Position numbers and translations under genes: made by a program. The notes beneath the pieces were generated by a model. The model was not told the DNA's origin. It saw only the letters and a program-made list of their open reading frames with translations, and made no database searches. This document shows positions 26,806-34,774 of a stretch of DNA of 64,000 bases, piece after piece; position 1 is the stretch's first letter; each line of letters opens with the position of its first letter. Origin of the DNA: HXMU1420-13 sp024742815 (lineage in GTDB: Bacteria; Bacteroidota; Rhodothermia; Balneolales; Balneolaceae); assembly GCA_024742815.1 (NCBI GenBank), contig JANSXX010000010.1, positions 1 through 64,000 on the forward strand, written 5' to 3'.

Positions 26806-28266
26806 TTATTTAGGGGATTGATGATGAATTAGTAAACTATCCAAAACCTCAGTGAAGTTAAAGGATGGACGCATATCATTATATCGAACAATGTTTCCTT
26901 CGGGATCGATCAAAATATAAAAAGGAATTCCGCCTCCTTTATAGGCTTTAAATGTTTCTTGATTGAATCCGTTGCCTCCATATAACTGCACCCATGGATT
27001 ATCAAATCGTTCGATGTCCTGTACCCAAACAGATCGTTCTACCTCAGTAGAAATCCCAATAATCTCAAGTTCTTCCCGGTTATACGAGTTATAAATATCC
27101 CGCATATAAGAAAACTCTTCTAAACAGGGTTGACACCATCCCGCCCAGAAATCAAGAAGTACGTAGCTTCCTTTAAAGTCATCCATGGTGTACAGGGTAC
27201 CCGAACTGTCGGGTAATGAAAATGGAATTGCGGGCTGCCCCGGAGAAACACTTTCAATTTCTGAATAGAACCAGGTTAAGAAACTCGTGTATTCTTCATA
27301 CTCAGCATATTCGTTTAGGTAGCGTTTGTAGGATGGAGTTGCTTTTTCAAGAGGTATTTCACCAATTCTTTCAGCAACTAAAAAGAGTTCAGCGTATGCT
27401 TTTGCGTCACGTTCTTCTATGTGTTCAATTACTTGCATGCGCTTCTCATTCAATTCTTCATACGCTACCTGCTTGATGTCGTATTCAGCTAAAGTAGTAC
27501 CAAACGCCTGATTTACTGAATCATAAATCCCGAAGGTACGAGCATAATAATGTGTGAAATCACGGATTCCTGCCCGTTGTGCAGTTAAAGTTTGTAGGGT
27601 AAAAAAGTTGATTTCTTTAGCATAATCAAAAAGCTCTTGCCGAGCTGAATCAGCATCATAACTATCATAATGACGAGCCGAATATTCAATAGCTCGTATT
27701 TGTAGAACAAGATCTTCACCCAAAATCTTTAAGTAAAGATTGTTGAAGTCAGTGTCTTTTAAATGATTTTCGGCCTTTTTAACCTTCTCCGCACTCAGTT
27801 CCAGTGCATTATTGTCTTCACCAACTTTAAACTTATCCATCTCCGCTTTTATTTGTGATTCTAATCCGTCAATGGCTTGTAAATATTGCTGGTAAGCTTT
27901 GTTAGCATTGCTTCCGGATCCATCAACTCCAAGTTTTTTGGGGAATTCTGCGCGCATTATATCAAGTGTAACCGTTTCACCCGGCGACACATAGATAGGA
28001 TATTGTTCGTCTTGTATGCCTAGATAAATGATTTGAGGTTTGGTAATATTAACTTGGGTGCTGAACTCAGAATCGGTAACGTTGATAGGAATTCGAGTCT
28101 TTTCGGAATATTTATAATGTAAAGGAATGGTCTCTAGGTAGATATCAGCATCTCCCAAATAATCTATATTTCCTTTAATAAACGTGCGGTTTTGTGGTGT
28201 GCACGCACAGAAAATTATAAAAAAGGTGATTGAGAGTAGTAAAAACGATGTTTTTTTATTAGTCAT
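26806..28266 (-). CDS. TlpA/ResA-like thioredoxin lipoprotein with DUF4369-like N-terminus
   Basis: I place the start at 28266 (486 residues), because this ATG opens a lipoprotein signal peptide (MTNKKTSFLLLSITFFIIFCAC) and the longer frame to 28416 adds 50 residues unlike any signal sequence. An N-terminal beta-rich domain (about 30-115) resembles DUF4369, a helical middle follows, and a C-terminal thioredoxin fold has the redox motif WAGWCQPC with the cis-Pro in GGGIPFYILID. Such proteins act in the periplasm on disulfides, heme-protein maturation or oxidative stress. It is the first gene of a run leading through GH3 and HD genes towards oxyR. Confidence 0.85.
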   Translation of the reverse strand: MTNKKTSFLLLSITFFIIFCACTPQNRTFIKGNIDYLGDADIYLETIPLHYKYSEKTRIPINVTDSEFSTQVNITKPQIIYLGIQDEQYPIYVSPGETVTLDIMRAEFPKKLGVDGSGSNANKAYQQYLQAIDGLESQIKAEMDKFKVGEDNNALELSAEKVKKAENHLKDTDFNNLYLKILGEDLVLQIRAIEYSARHYDSYDADSARQELFDYAKEINFFTLQTLTAQRAGIRDFTHYYARTFGIYDSVNQAFGTTLAEYDIKQVAYEELNEKRMQVIEHIEERDAKAYAELFLVAERIGEIPLEKATPSYKRYLNEYAEYEEYTSFLTWFYSEIESVSPGQPAIPFSLPDSSGTLYTMDDFKGSYVLLDFWAGWCQPCLEEFSYMRDIYNSYNREELEIIGISTEVERSVWVQDIERFDNPWVQLYGGNGFNQETFKAYKGGGIPFYILIDPEGNIVRYNDMRPSFNFTEVLDSLLIHHQSPK

Positions 28267-28570
28267 TTCTAATGAAATTATTGCTAAGTAAAGTACTCTT
28301 ATAACTGTGTGACAAGAAGTTACATTCGTACTTTTAATAGTGCGAAATATTTGAATTTTTTTTTGATGAGGATGTAACAAAAGCATAAAAGAATGCTCCT
28401 TACATGGTAACAACAAAATGTAACGCAGGGTTTTTTGTTACAGTTGTTGGAATTGCAGAATAGGGTATAGAGTAGAACCATGCAGAGTAGTTCAAGGTAC
28501 GTTGCTCGCCGTTACAATTCCTTTTATTGAAAATAAATTGTAGTAATCATCACTTGAACGATAAAATATT
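28267..28570. promoter_or_regulatory. 304-bp divergent region with clustered GTTAC motifs
   Basis: No gene is seen here. The core GTTAC/GTAAC occurs at 28319-28323, 28374-28378, 28407-28411, 28420-28424, 28437-28441 and 28511-28515, far more than expected in about 250 bp. TGTAACAAA (28373-28381) and TTTGTTACA (28434-28442) are the same 9-mer on opposite strands; TGTAAC (28419-28424) and GTTACA (28437-28442) form a perfect inverted repeat with a 12-bp spacer. It should contain the promoters of the thioredoxin-like gene and of the anti-sigma-like gene, and perhaps a shared operator. Confidence 0.5.
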
Positions 28571-29314
28571 ATGATCGAAAGTAACTTAAATAAAGATCTT
28601 GAGAGAAAGATTGATCTTTATATCAACGGAAAATTATCCGAAGAACAGGTAGACGAGCTATGGGCGGAGCTGGTACAAAACGAGTACTATTTAGATTACA
28701 CTAAAAGTGTAGCTAATTTGAAACAAGTAATTCTGGATAGAAGGAAAGCTGACGAATTGCCACCAACTTACCGATTACGAAAAGTGGCAAGTTACGGTGT
28801 AGCTGCTGCTATTGCTATAATCATTGGGGTTATCGGTGTGTTAAACTATACAGCATCAAACGGCCCGGCAGAATTAGACGCTCTAGCTTGGATTGAATAC
28901 GATACTTACCGTAGTTCGAACGATTCTCCGGCCATCACCAATAACGAAGTGATAAAAACTGCAATCAGATTGGCAAACGATGGCAATACAGAAGAAGCCA
29001 TAGGTTTGCTGGAAAAAGAAATTTCGGAAGTTTCTGATACCGAAGAAATTGCATTGCTATCGCTAAGTTTGGGGTCTATACAATACAATTATGGTAATTA
29101 CTCGGATGCATTAGAAAGTTTTTCCAATGTAATCACCAAAAACGATATCAATAAGCTGATTCTCGAAAAAGGCTACTGGTATCTAGCGAACACCTACGTG
29201 CAGTTAGAAAAATTGCCGGAAGCTGAACAAGCTCTACAAAACACTATTGAACTTGATGGACAATATAGCAGAGTGGCAGAAAGCTATTTAAATGCCATTA
29301 ATAAGGTTAGATAG
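28571..29314 (+). CDS. Anti-sigma-like membrane protein with periplasmic TPR domain
   Basis: A 247-residue protein in three parts. Residues 1-70 are cytoplasmic and resemble the helical N-domain of membrane anti-sigma factors (IDLYINGKLSEEQVDELW...), without zinc-binding cysteines. A transmembrane helix follows (about 73-92, YGVAAAIAIIIGVIGVL). The rest, outside the membrane, carries two or three TPR-like helical pairs (for example LSLGSIQYNYGNYSDALESF and YWYLANTYVQLEKLPEAEQAL). The gene converges with, and overlaps by 8 bp, the CHAT-protease gene; a sigma-70-like gene lies 4.3 kb away. I infer that it holds the sigma factor inactive and senses something through the TPR part. Confidence 0.7.
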   Translation: MIESNLNKDLERKIDLYINGKLSEEQVDELWAELVQNEYYLDYTKSVANLKQVILDRRKADELPPTYRLRKVASYGVAAAIAIIIGVIGVLNYTASNGPAELDALAWIEYDTYRSSNDSPAITNNEVIKTAIRLANDGNTEEAIGLLEKEISEVSDTEEIALLSLSLGSIQYNYGNYSDALESFSNVITKNDINKLILEKGYWYLANTYVQLEKLPEAEQALQNTIELDGQYSRVAESYLNAINKVR

Positions 29315-32300
29315 CAATTACTCTTCGTAAGTAAAAACTAACACTTCCTATTAATAATAATAGTATTGGATACAAAAGACCGGCATTTGCCGGTTTTTTT
29401 GTTAATGGACTTTGGTTTCCAGTAAGCATAAAAGCGCCCCAATAGTGAGGATTAGCATTTCCGGATTCCAACAAATATAGTTTAGCTTCCTTCATCGCCT
29501 GTGATTTCGATTTTCCATCATTAATAGCTTCATAAAAAACACCTGCAAACTCAAAAGCTACCTTATCATTAACCGCCCAAAGATTTAGTGCAAGGCTTTT
29601 AGCTCCTGCATACCGCATGGCGCGATTAATGCCCATAATTCCACTTCCTTGCAAATATTCGCCCGATCCTGAACTACATGAGTTCAACATGATAAGTTCA
29701 CTATTAAGCCTTTTGTCAAACAATTCGTAGGCATAAAGAGCATTCGTAGAGGAGTTTTCTTCATCATTATTTAAAAAGATCGTTGAGAATAATGGATCCT
29801 GCTCCGATACCTCACTATGAGTTGCAATATGAACAATTTTGCTTTCGCTTACTTTTTCGATGAAGTTATTTTTTGTGGCTTCAGTTTCAAGAAATATTGA
29901 TTTATCATCGAAAGTATATAATACTTCATCAATCACCCTGGCTTCTTGCGTGGCGAAAGGTAGTGATGGTAAGTAATTACTCGAAAAATCAGTGAAATCT
30001 GATATCGCAAACACAGAAAGGTCTGTTTCAAAGGTCTGATAATCGTGCCTTGAGTTAGCGATGTATTCTTGTAGGGACCCGAAATATTCTATATCGAAGT
30101 CCTCGATCAAATACTCGGTAGAGCCGTAACTTACACTAGAAGTAGGGCGCTGGGTTGGTAAAATATCGAGAGGTATTCGGTACAGGTAGTTATCAGGGAT
30201 GATTATTAAGTTGCTGTTTTCGCTGTCTATTATGCTATCCAATTCTAGCATTTTATAGATCTCAAATAAATCGATTAAGTTGGTGTGTGAAAGCGCAATA
30301 TTATTAGCAACACCATCAAATAATGCTTTTTCAGAACTCTTAAATTCTATTGAACGGATGTTTGTTGTTTCTTCGGTAATGCTGGTAATGTATAATTGAT
30401 CACCAACTTCGGTAAAATGTAGCAGCTGTTGATCTTGATTTATAGATTGTACAGCCTTCCAAATTGGGAATGTCTTGGGACGATTAGTGTTCCGTATTTT
30501 ATTTGCAATTTCTTCTCTTTGAGCTGCTAATTGATCAATTTGGTTTTTTATCGCAAGTTCCTCAGCTGAACCTTGTGCATTTAGGTAGGTAGTACGTAAT
30601 TCTTGTATTTGTTGATTAAGTAGGCGGTCGTTTGCTAGATCTTCTTCACTTAATCTGTTTGCTCTCAAAATAGGACTGTTATAAAGGGCAACATCATTTA
30701 TCGTTTTAATGTCATCCAGTAGCTGAATAGCCTCTAAGTTATTATTCAAGGCTAGATAAATTTTCAGTGCAGAATTGAAAGCTTCAACATATTCTCTTTC
30801 CTGAATCCAAAATCCGGTTTGGCTATCAATACTAGTTCTTGCTCTTTCTAACACTTGGGTTACAACAGGTTTTATTCTGTTGTAGGCTAATCTTTCCTTG
30901 CCAATGCTCAGTAAATACAATGCGTTAAGTGTATTGTATTTTACCAAGGTCTCAAATTCTAGATTTGATTTCTGATAGATGTCAATTTCGTCGAGAAGGT
31001 TTTTTGCTTGCTCTACATCCTCTTTAATCAAGGATAATTCGAGTAAGCCAATCAGCGACTCTAGATAAGCGTTCGTATTAGAGTTTTCCGCTGATAAATC
31101 TTTTAGATTTATGAGAATGTCTTCCGCTCGGTTGAGCGAATCGAGCTCAATGTAAATTTGAGAGATTACTTTTTTAGTTCTCGAGAAATCAAAGAAATCA
31201 GTGGTAGGGTCAAACACTTCCGATGCGACTTTCATCTCTTTTAAAGCTTTTTGTGCATCATTTTCAGATTGCCAATAAAACACACCGGTAAATGCCCTAA
31301 TACTTGCAATTTGATAGGAGTCGTTACTTTCAATTGCAATTTGTTCTGCAAGATCTAAGTATTCAAGTGCGGTTTTCTTATCACCTATACTGGAATAGTA
31401 GAAGAATAGATTGCTTAGGATGGTTAGTTTAACGAAATGATCATCTCTGCTAGATGCGGTTTCATAAGCTTCCAACAAATAGCTTATGTACTTATTTTTT
31501 TCACCCAATCTAAGATAACAGACACTCAAGTTATTAAATAATTCTGCACTACTTACATTAGGATTGGGTTTTGAATTCAACTCCTCAAAAATGTTTTTTG
31601 CCTCATTAAATTTACCAAGTGATAAAAGATTTACGCCTTGAGTAAACTTAGAGTCGTCTATATACTCATCTAAATTATAGAAAACAGAAAGTGGATAAAT
31701 GATATTCCGTTGAAGTTTTAATGAGCGATCATATCTGCCAATAGAATAGTTTGCAAATGAAGCTGCTCTCGAGTAACGTATTCGTTGATCAGTAAATGGG
31801 AATATGTGATCACTTATCAGTTTGTCTGTTTTTTCGCTGAGTAAATGATATCTACTCTCATGAAATAGCATGAAAGATTGAAGAGCGTCATAGATAGATC
31901 TATTGAAATAAGAATCGGTGCCATCAGATAATTGAAAGAATGTATTTGCATCAATATTTATGGAATTAGCTAAATACTTTTCCAAATGATCATTAAATAC
32001 GATTTCAAATAGAATTATTGATCTATATTTAGGTGGGATGTCCGATATTTCGAAGTTGGTTTGATTTAGTAATGCTGAGAGAAAAGCTAAATCTTCATCA
32101 TCAATCAGAATTTCGGAATTAGTAACTCGATCAAAATAAGTTTCTATAATTGCTTGGTTATCGTAAGAAATCGCATAGTAAGCAATCAGTCCGGGAAGTT
32201 CTTGTTCTACAGCAATTTCAAGAATATTACTTTGAATTCTATCAGAATCTATTGGATCTGAACAATCACTATTCATAAAATACTGTTTCAACTCAGAAGC

Positions 32301-32507
32301 ACTTAGCGTTGATATTCTCTTACGGATCAACGCGCTGGCATCACAAGATGAATAGTAGAGTTCCAATAAACCCCAATAGTTTAGAGTTTTTTCATTTCCG
32401 TCTGATATATTTTCGGCATAGAGATCTACTTGTTCATTAATCTTATTGTTTAAATCAAAAGTAGGTGCTATTTGTAATAACAGTAAGAGTGCAACAATCA
32501 TACTCAA
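29307..32507 (-). CDS. Membrane-anchored TPR-CHAT (caspase-like) protease
   Basis: A 1066-residue protein. A hydrophobic N-terminus (MIVALLLLLQIAPTF) serves as signal peptide or anchor. Residues about 200-620 hold TPR-like repeats, followed by a coiled-coil stretch (about 620-680). The C-terminal CHAT domain (about 730-1035) has the His-Cys dyad, His897 in VHIATHSE and Cys944 in LIMLNSCSSG, with the GSGIMGINRAM and GAKSLALNLWAVND segments typical of CHAT. A C-terminal helix (about 1046-1062, LLYPILLLLIGSVSFYL) followed by RR suggests the end is fixed in the inner membrane with the protease outside. CHAT proteins are caspase relatives that act as induced proteases. Neighbours are an anti-sigma-like protein, a lipoprotein triplet and a sigma factor. 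Confidence 0.88.
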   Translation of the reverse strand: MSMIVALLLLLQIAPTFDLNNKINEQVDLYAENISDGNEKTLNYWGLLELYYSSCDASALIRKRISTLSASELKQYFMNSDCSDPIDSDRIQSNILEIAVEQELPGLIAYYAISYDNQAIIETYFDRVTNSEILIDDEDLAFLSALLNQTNFEISDIPPKYRSIILFEIVFNDHLEKYLANSINIDANTFFQLSDGTDSYFNRSIYDALQSFMLFHESRYHLLSEKTDKLISDHIFPFTDQRIRYSRAASFANYSIGRYDRSLKLQRNIIYPLSVFYNLDEYIDDSKFTQGVNLLSLGKFNEAKNIFEELNSKPNPNVSSAELFNNLSVCYLRLGEKNKYISYLLEAYETASSRDDHFVKLTILSNLFFYYSSIGDKKTALEYLDLAEQIAIESNDSYQIASIRAFTGVFYWQSENDAQKALKEMKVASEVFDPTTDFFDFSRTKKVISQIYIELDSLNRAEDILINLKDLSAENSNTNAYLESLIGLLELSLIKEDVEQAKNLLDEIDIYQKSNLEFETLVKYNTLNALYLLSIGKERLAYNRIKPVVTQVLERARTSIDSQTGFWIQEREYVEAFNSALKIYLALNNNLEAIQLLDDIKTINDVALYNSPILRANRLSEEDLANDRLLNQQIQELRTTYLNAQGSAEELAIKNQIDQLAAQREEIANKIRNTNRPKTFPIWKAVQSINQDQQLLHFTEVGDQLYITSITEETTNIRSIEFKSSEKALFDGVANNIALSHTNLIDLFEIYKMLELDSIIDSENSNLIIIPDNYLYRIPLDILPTQRPTSSVSYGSTEYLIEDFDIEYFGSLQEYIANSRHDYQTFETDLSVFAISDFTDFSSNYLPSLPFATQEARVIDEVLYTFDDKSIFLETEATKNNFIEKVSESKIVHIATHSEVSEQDPLFSTIFLNNDEENSSTNALYAYELFDKRLNSELIMLNSCSSGSGEYLQGSGIMGINRAMRYAGAKSLALNLWAVNDKVAFEFAGVFYEAINDGKSKSQAMKEAKLYLLESGNANPHYWGAFMLTGNQSPLTKKPANAGLLYPILLLLIGSVSFYLRRVIAI
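29379..29400 (+). terminator. Intrinsic terminator of the anti-sigma-like gene, embedded in the CHAT gene
   Basis: ACCGGC (29379-29384) and GCCGGT (29389-29394) form a 6-bp GC-rich stem with an ATTT loop, followed by seven T residues on the plus strand. It lies 65 bp past the stop codon of the plus-strand gene but within the last 100 bp of the CHAT coding sequence on the other strand. Confidence 0.8.
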
Positions 32508-32545
32508 ATATATCGACCATCATTACAAAAGCAATAAATTAGTAA

Positions 32546-32746
32546 TTAGATTTTTGGCTTGGAAAGGATTGGTTTTCCACCGCAGCAGTTATCCGCTTCG
32601 TCCATCCATGGGAAGGCAGCTTCATCGGTAGTTACTTCGGTGGCAGGAGCCGGAGCTTCGGTGATCGGGGTTTCGGCTACGGGAGCGCAGGCGAAAGAAA
32701 CAGCAAGTAGAGTAAGTAAGGCGAACAGAGATTTTACATTTTTCAT
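32546..32746 (-). CDS. Small tandem lipoprotein, copy 3 of 3
   Basis: A 66-residue predicted lipoprotein. The signal peptide MKNVKSLFALLTLLAVSFAC ends in a lipobox with Cys20. A Pro/Ala/Thr/Glu-rich linker (about 21-42) leads to a conserved tail, FPWMDEADNCCGG followed by a basic KPILSKPKI end. The adjacent cysteines (54-55) could bind metal, form disulfides or be modified. The family is not one I recognise. This copy is nearest the CHAT gene (38 bp after it in transcription order comes the CHAT start at 32507) and encodes exactly the same protein as the middle copy despite seven DNA differences, all silent. Confidence 0.75.
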   Translation of the reverse strand: MKNVKSLFALLTLLAVSFACAPVAETPITEAPAPATEVTTDEAAFPWMDEADNCCGGKPILSKPKI

Positions 32747-32794
32747 GGTGTGGTACAATTTGATTGTTAAGTGTGTTGATTGAGGGGGAGCGAG

Positions 32795-32995
32795 TTAGAT
32801 TTTTGGCTTGGAAAGGATTGGTTTTCCACCGCAGCAATTATCCGCTTCGTCCATCCATGGGAAGGCCGCTTCATCGGTAGTTACTTCGGTGGCAGGAGCC
32901 GGAGCTTCAGTGATCGGGGTTTCGGCTACAGGAGCGCAGGCGAAAGAAACAGCAAGTAGAGTAAGTAGGGCGAATAGAGATTTTACGTTTTTCAT
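32795..32995 (-). CDS. Small tandem lipoprotein, copy 2 of 3
   Basis: The middle copy, 66 residues and identical in protein sequence to the third copy: signal peptide with lipobox Cys20, acidic/Pro-Ala-Thr linker, and the FPWMDEADNCCGG tail. The start is set at the MKNV methionine because it begins the signal peptide and is the start shared by all copies; upstream in-frame extensions are just repeat spacer. It is presumably cotranscribed with the other two copies and possibly with the CHAT gene downstream on the same strand. Confidence 0.75.
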   Translation of the reverse strand: MKNVKSLFALLTLLAVSFACAPVAETPITEAPAPATEVTTDEAAFPWMDEADNCCGGKPILSKPKI

Positions 32996-33042
32996 GGTGT
33001 GGTATAATTTGGTTGTTATAAAGTGTTGATTGAGGGAATGAG

Positions 33043-33243
33043 TTAGATTTTTGGCTTGGAAAGGATTGGTTTTCCACCACAGCAGTTGTCGGCCTCGTCC
33101 ATCCAAGGGAAGGCAGCTTCATCGGTAGTTACTTCGGTGGCAGGAGCCGGAGCTTCGGTGATCGGGGATTCAGCGACAGGAGCACAGGCGAAAGAAACAG
33201 CAAGTAGAGTAAGTAGGGCGAATAGAGATTTTACGTTTTTCAT
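33043..33243 (-). CDS. Small tandem lipoprotein, copy 1 of 3
   Basis: The promoter-proximal copy. Its 66 residues differ from the other two only at residue 26 (Ser for Thr, in the linker), although about 13 bases differ. The strong excess of silent changes shows that the protein is real and under purifying selection in this reading frame. A TGTAACAAA motif (minus-strand reading of 33311-33319) lies 68 bp upstream of the start and could be its promoter element or operator. Confidence 0.75.
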   Translation of the reverse strand: MKNVKSLFALLTLLAVSFACAPVAESPITEAPAPATEVTTDEAAFPWMDEADNCCGGKPILSKPKI

Positions 33244-33592
33244 GGTGTAGTAAAGTTTGGTTGATTATAATTTATTTTTTAGGTCCAGATATAGAGTTCT
33301 TATTGTCTGATTTGTTACAAAATTATTATTTGTTTACTGCTAATTTTATAACATAATTTTTGTTAAGAATAAGAGATCATTATCTAATTTTTGTTACACG
33401 ATTAACCTAAACTATTTTTATGTTTTGCTCAAAATGAATATTAAAATTTACTAATTTTCCTCTCATATTTGCCGATAATAGCTCAGAAAAGGCTATCCTG
33501 CGCGACTGTTAGAAACATAAATTTGAAGGAATGTCTATCTGATTTATCGTTAGATTCGGGCAGTACTAAACATAAATTATTGATTAATTCTT
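33244..33592. promoter_or_regulatory. 349-bp divergent region with two TTTGTTACA motifs
   Basis: A very AT-rich gap between the lipoprotein triplet and the sigma-70-like gene, with no gene that I can support. TTTGTTACA occurs exactly at 33311-33319 and again at 33390-33398, the same 9-mer found upstream of the anti-sigma-like gene. The region must hold promoters for both directions. Confidence 0.5.
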
Positions 33593-34156
33593 TTGACGAA
33601 ATCCAAGGTTGATTATTCAGATTTAGTAGAAGCTCTTCAGCAAGGGGATGAGAAAAAGGCTAGGAATTTGATAAATGAGATAATTCCAAGGCTAGAGGAT
33701 TACCTTTGTGTTGTAATGAATGCTAAACGGAATGCAGCCAAAGAATGTGTTCAACAAGCCTTTTTGGACGTTTTTGAACAAATACGAAAAGACAAAATCA
33801 AAGAGAGTAAATATATCTTTAGCTACTTCATCAAATCTTGCAGACATGAGTATCTGAGATATTCTAAACGCGAACATAAATTTAATTACGAAGAAGAAGC
33901 TTTAAATAATCTTTATGAGCCGGAAGAGCAATTCCAAAACTTATTGGATAAAGAGCGGCAGCGTATCCTAAAAGAATGCCTTGAAGAATTGCAGGAAAAG
34001 TCGCGCTCATTTATCGAATATTTCATCGATAAACCGGATGCTACCACCGACGAAGCAAAAGAAGAATTCGGATTGTCTGGGGCGAACGTAAGAACTAGAA
34101 AATCCAGAATACTTGGGCGACTTCACCATTGCTACAAACGGAAGTCTAACGAGTAG
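33593..34156 (+). CDS. Sigma-70-like (ECF-type) RNA polymerase sigma factor
   Basis: A 187-residue protein with a TTG start at 33593; the frame is closed by TGA at 33581-33583 and there is no ATG before residue 42, so TTG (or ATT) is the likely start. Region 2 spans about 22-85 (ECVQQAFLDVFEQIR, then YIFSYFIKSCRHEYLRYSKR) and region 4 about 125-185, ending in a helix-turn-helix-like DEAKEEFGLSGANVRTRKSRILGRL. The linker is acidic. ECF factors direct polymerase to a small regulon and are held by membrane anti-sigma proteins; the anti-sigma-like protein at 28.6 kb is the obvious candidate partner. It converges with the next gene with no gap. Confidence 0.82.
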   Translation: MTKSKVDYSDLVEALQQGDEKKARNLINEIIPRLEDYLCVVMNAKRNAAKECVQQAFLDVFEQIRKDKIKESKYIFSYFIKSCRHEYLRYSKREHKFNYEEEALNNLYEPEEQFQNLLDKERQRILKECLEELQEKSRSFIEYFIDKPDATTDEAKEEFGLSGANVRTRKSRILGRLHHCYKRKSNE

Positions 34157-34774
34157 TTAAAAAGCAATCGATAACCCGTTTCCTGTAAACGTAATATTTT
34201 CTGTAATCTGAAATAAGCCTTTTGTGTTGGGAGAGTGTCGCAGATAAAGTGCCAGATCAAAAATAAATAAAAAGCCTCCTTGCAAAATTACAGATCTCCC
34301 ATAACCGATGAATCTATGATTATTGTTTTTTAATCCTCGCCGTAATAAATAAGACCCAACCCCAATATACAGCACGTCTAAACCAGCATTGATTAGTAGA
34401 ATAAGATCAAAGTTTCGCATCTCAGAAAGCATTTCTGCATTAGTAAGTGCGCTCGTCATTTCCGGAATGCCATAATATCCGATAGCAGCAATCCCAAGAT
34501 TAATAACATTCCAGGCTGCGTTCATTTGGAAAAAATACTTCGTTTCATTTTTGAAATAAAAATTACCTCCCGCGCCTGTTAATAAATTTAAACCGGCCCA
34601 GCTACCGAGCACAATCATACCGGTTTTTTGGATCTGAATTGAGTTTTCGAAGTAAAATTCGGGGTCAAAATCATTCATTTGTGCGTGTAACAAATTTGAC
34701 CAGAGAAGCACAGTGAATAGAATTATCGCACTTAAAAAAATTTTTTTTCGGGTGTAACAAATCTGAGTATTCAT
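34157..34774 (-). CDS. Multi-pass membrane protein in the helicase/PdeM operon
   Basis: A 205-residue protein with an N-terminal signal or membrane helix (IFLSAIILFTVLLWSNLLHAQ) and about four further hydrophobic segments (MIVLGSWAGLNLLTGAGG, WNVINLGIAAIGYYGI, LILLINAGLDVLYIGVGSYLL, GGFLFIFDLALYL). It resembles small uncharacterised membrane proteins of Bacteroidota. Its ATG overlaps the pdeM stop by 4 bp, so it is the third gene of the helicase-pdeM operon. Two TGTAACAAA words fall in its 5' coding part (34686-34694, 34753-34761). Its function is unknown. Confidence 0.75.
   Translation of the reverse strand: MNTQICYTRKKIFLSAIILFTVLLWSNLLHAQMNDFDPEFYFENSIQIQKTGMIVLGSWAGLNLLTGAGGNFYFKNETKYFFQMNAAWNVINLGIAAIGYYGIPEMTSALTNAEMLSEMRNFDLILLINAGLDVLYIGVGSYLLRRGLKNNNHRFIGYGRSVILQGGFLFIFDLALYLRHSPNTKGLFQITENITFTGNGLSIAF

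Larger units (their letters stand above)
32546..33290 (-). repeat. Three tandem ~249-bp direct repeats, each with one lipoprotein gene
   Basis: The start codons lie at 32746, 32995 and 33243, giving periods of 249 and 248 bp. Each unit is a 201-bp gene plus a spacer of about 48 bp that is itself conserved (ATGGTGTGGTA-type sequence before each start, TTGATTGAGGG near each end). By eye, copies differ at 7 and about 13 coding positions, nearly all silent. Confidence 0.9.

Noticed and set aside
28267..28416. A 50-residue N-terminal extension of the thioredoxin-like lipoprotein
   Set aside because: The extension lacks any signal features, while the ATG at 28266 opens a proper lipoprotein signal peptide.
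32559..33250. Three tandem open frames on the plus strand, antisense to the lipoprotein genes
   Set aside because: They repeat only because the DNA repeats. Base differences change residues there (Lys/Arg, His/Gln, Val/Asp), whereas the minus-strand frame is nearly unchanged and has a signal peptide.
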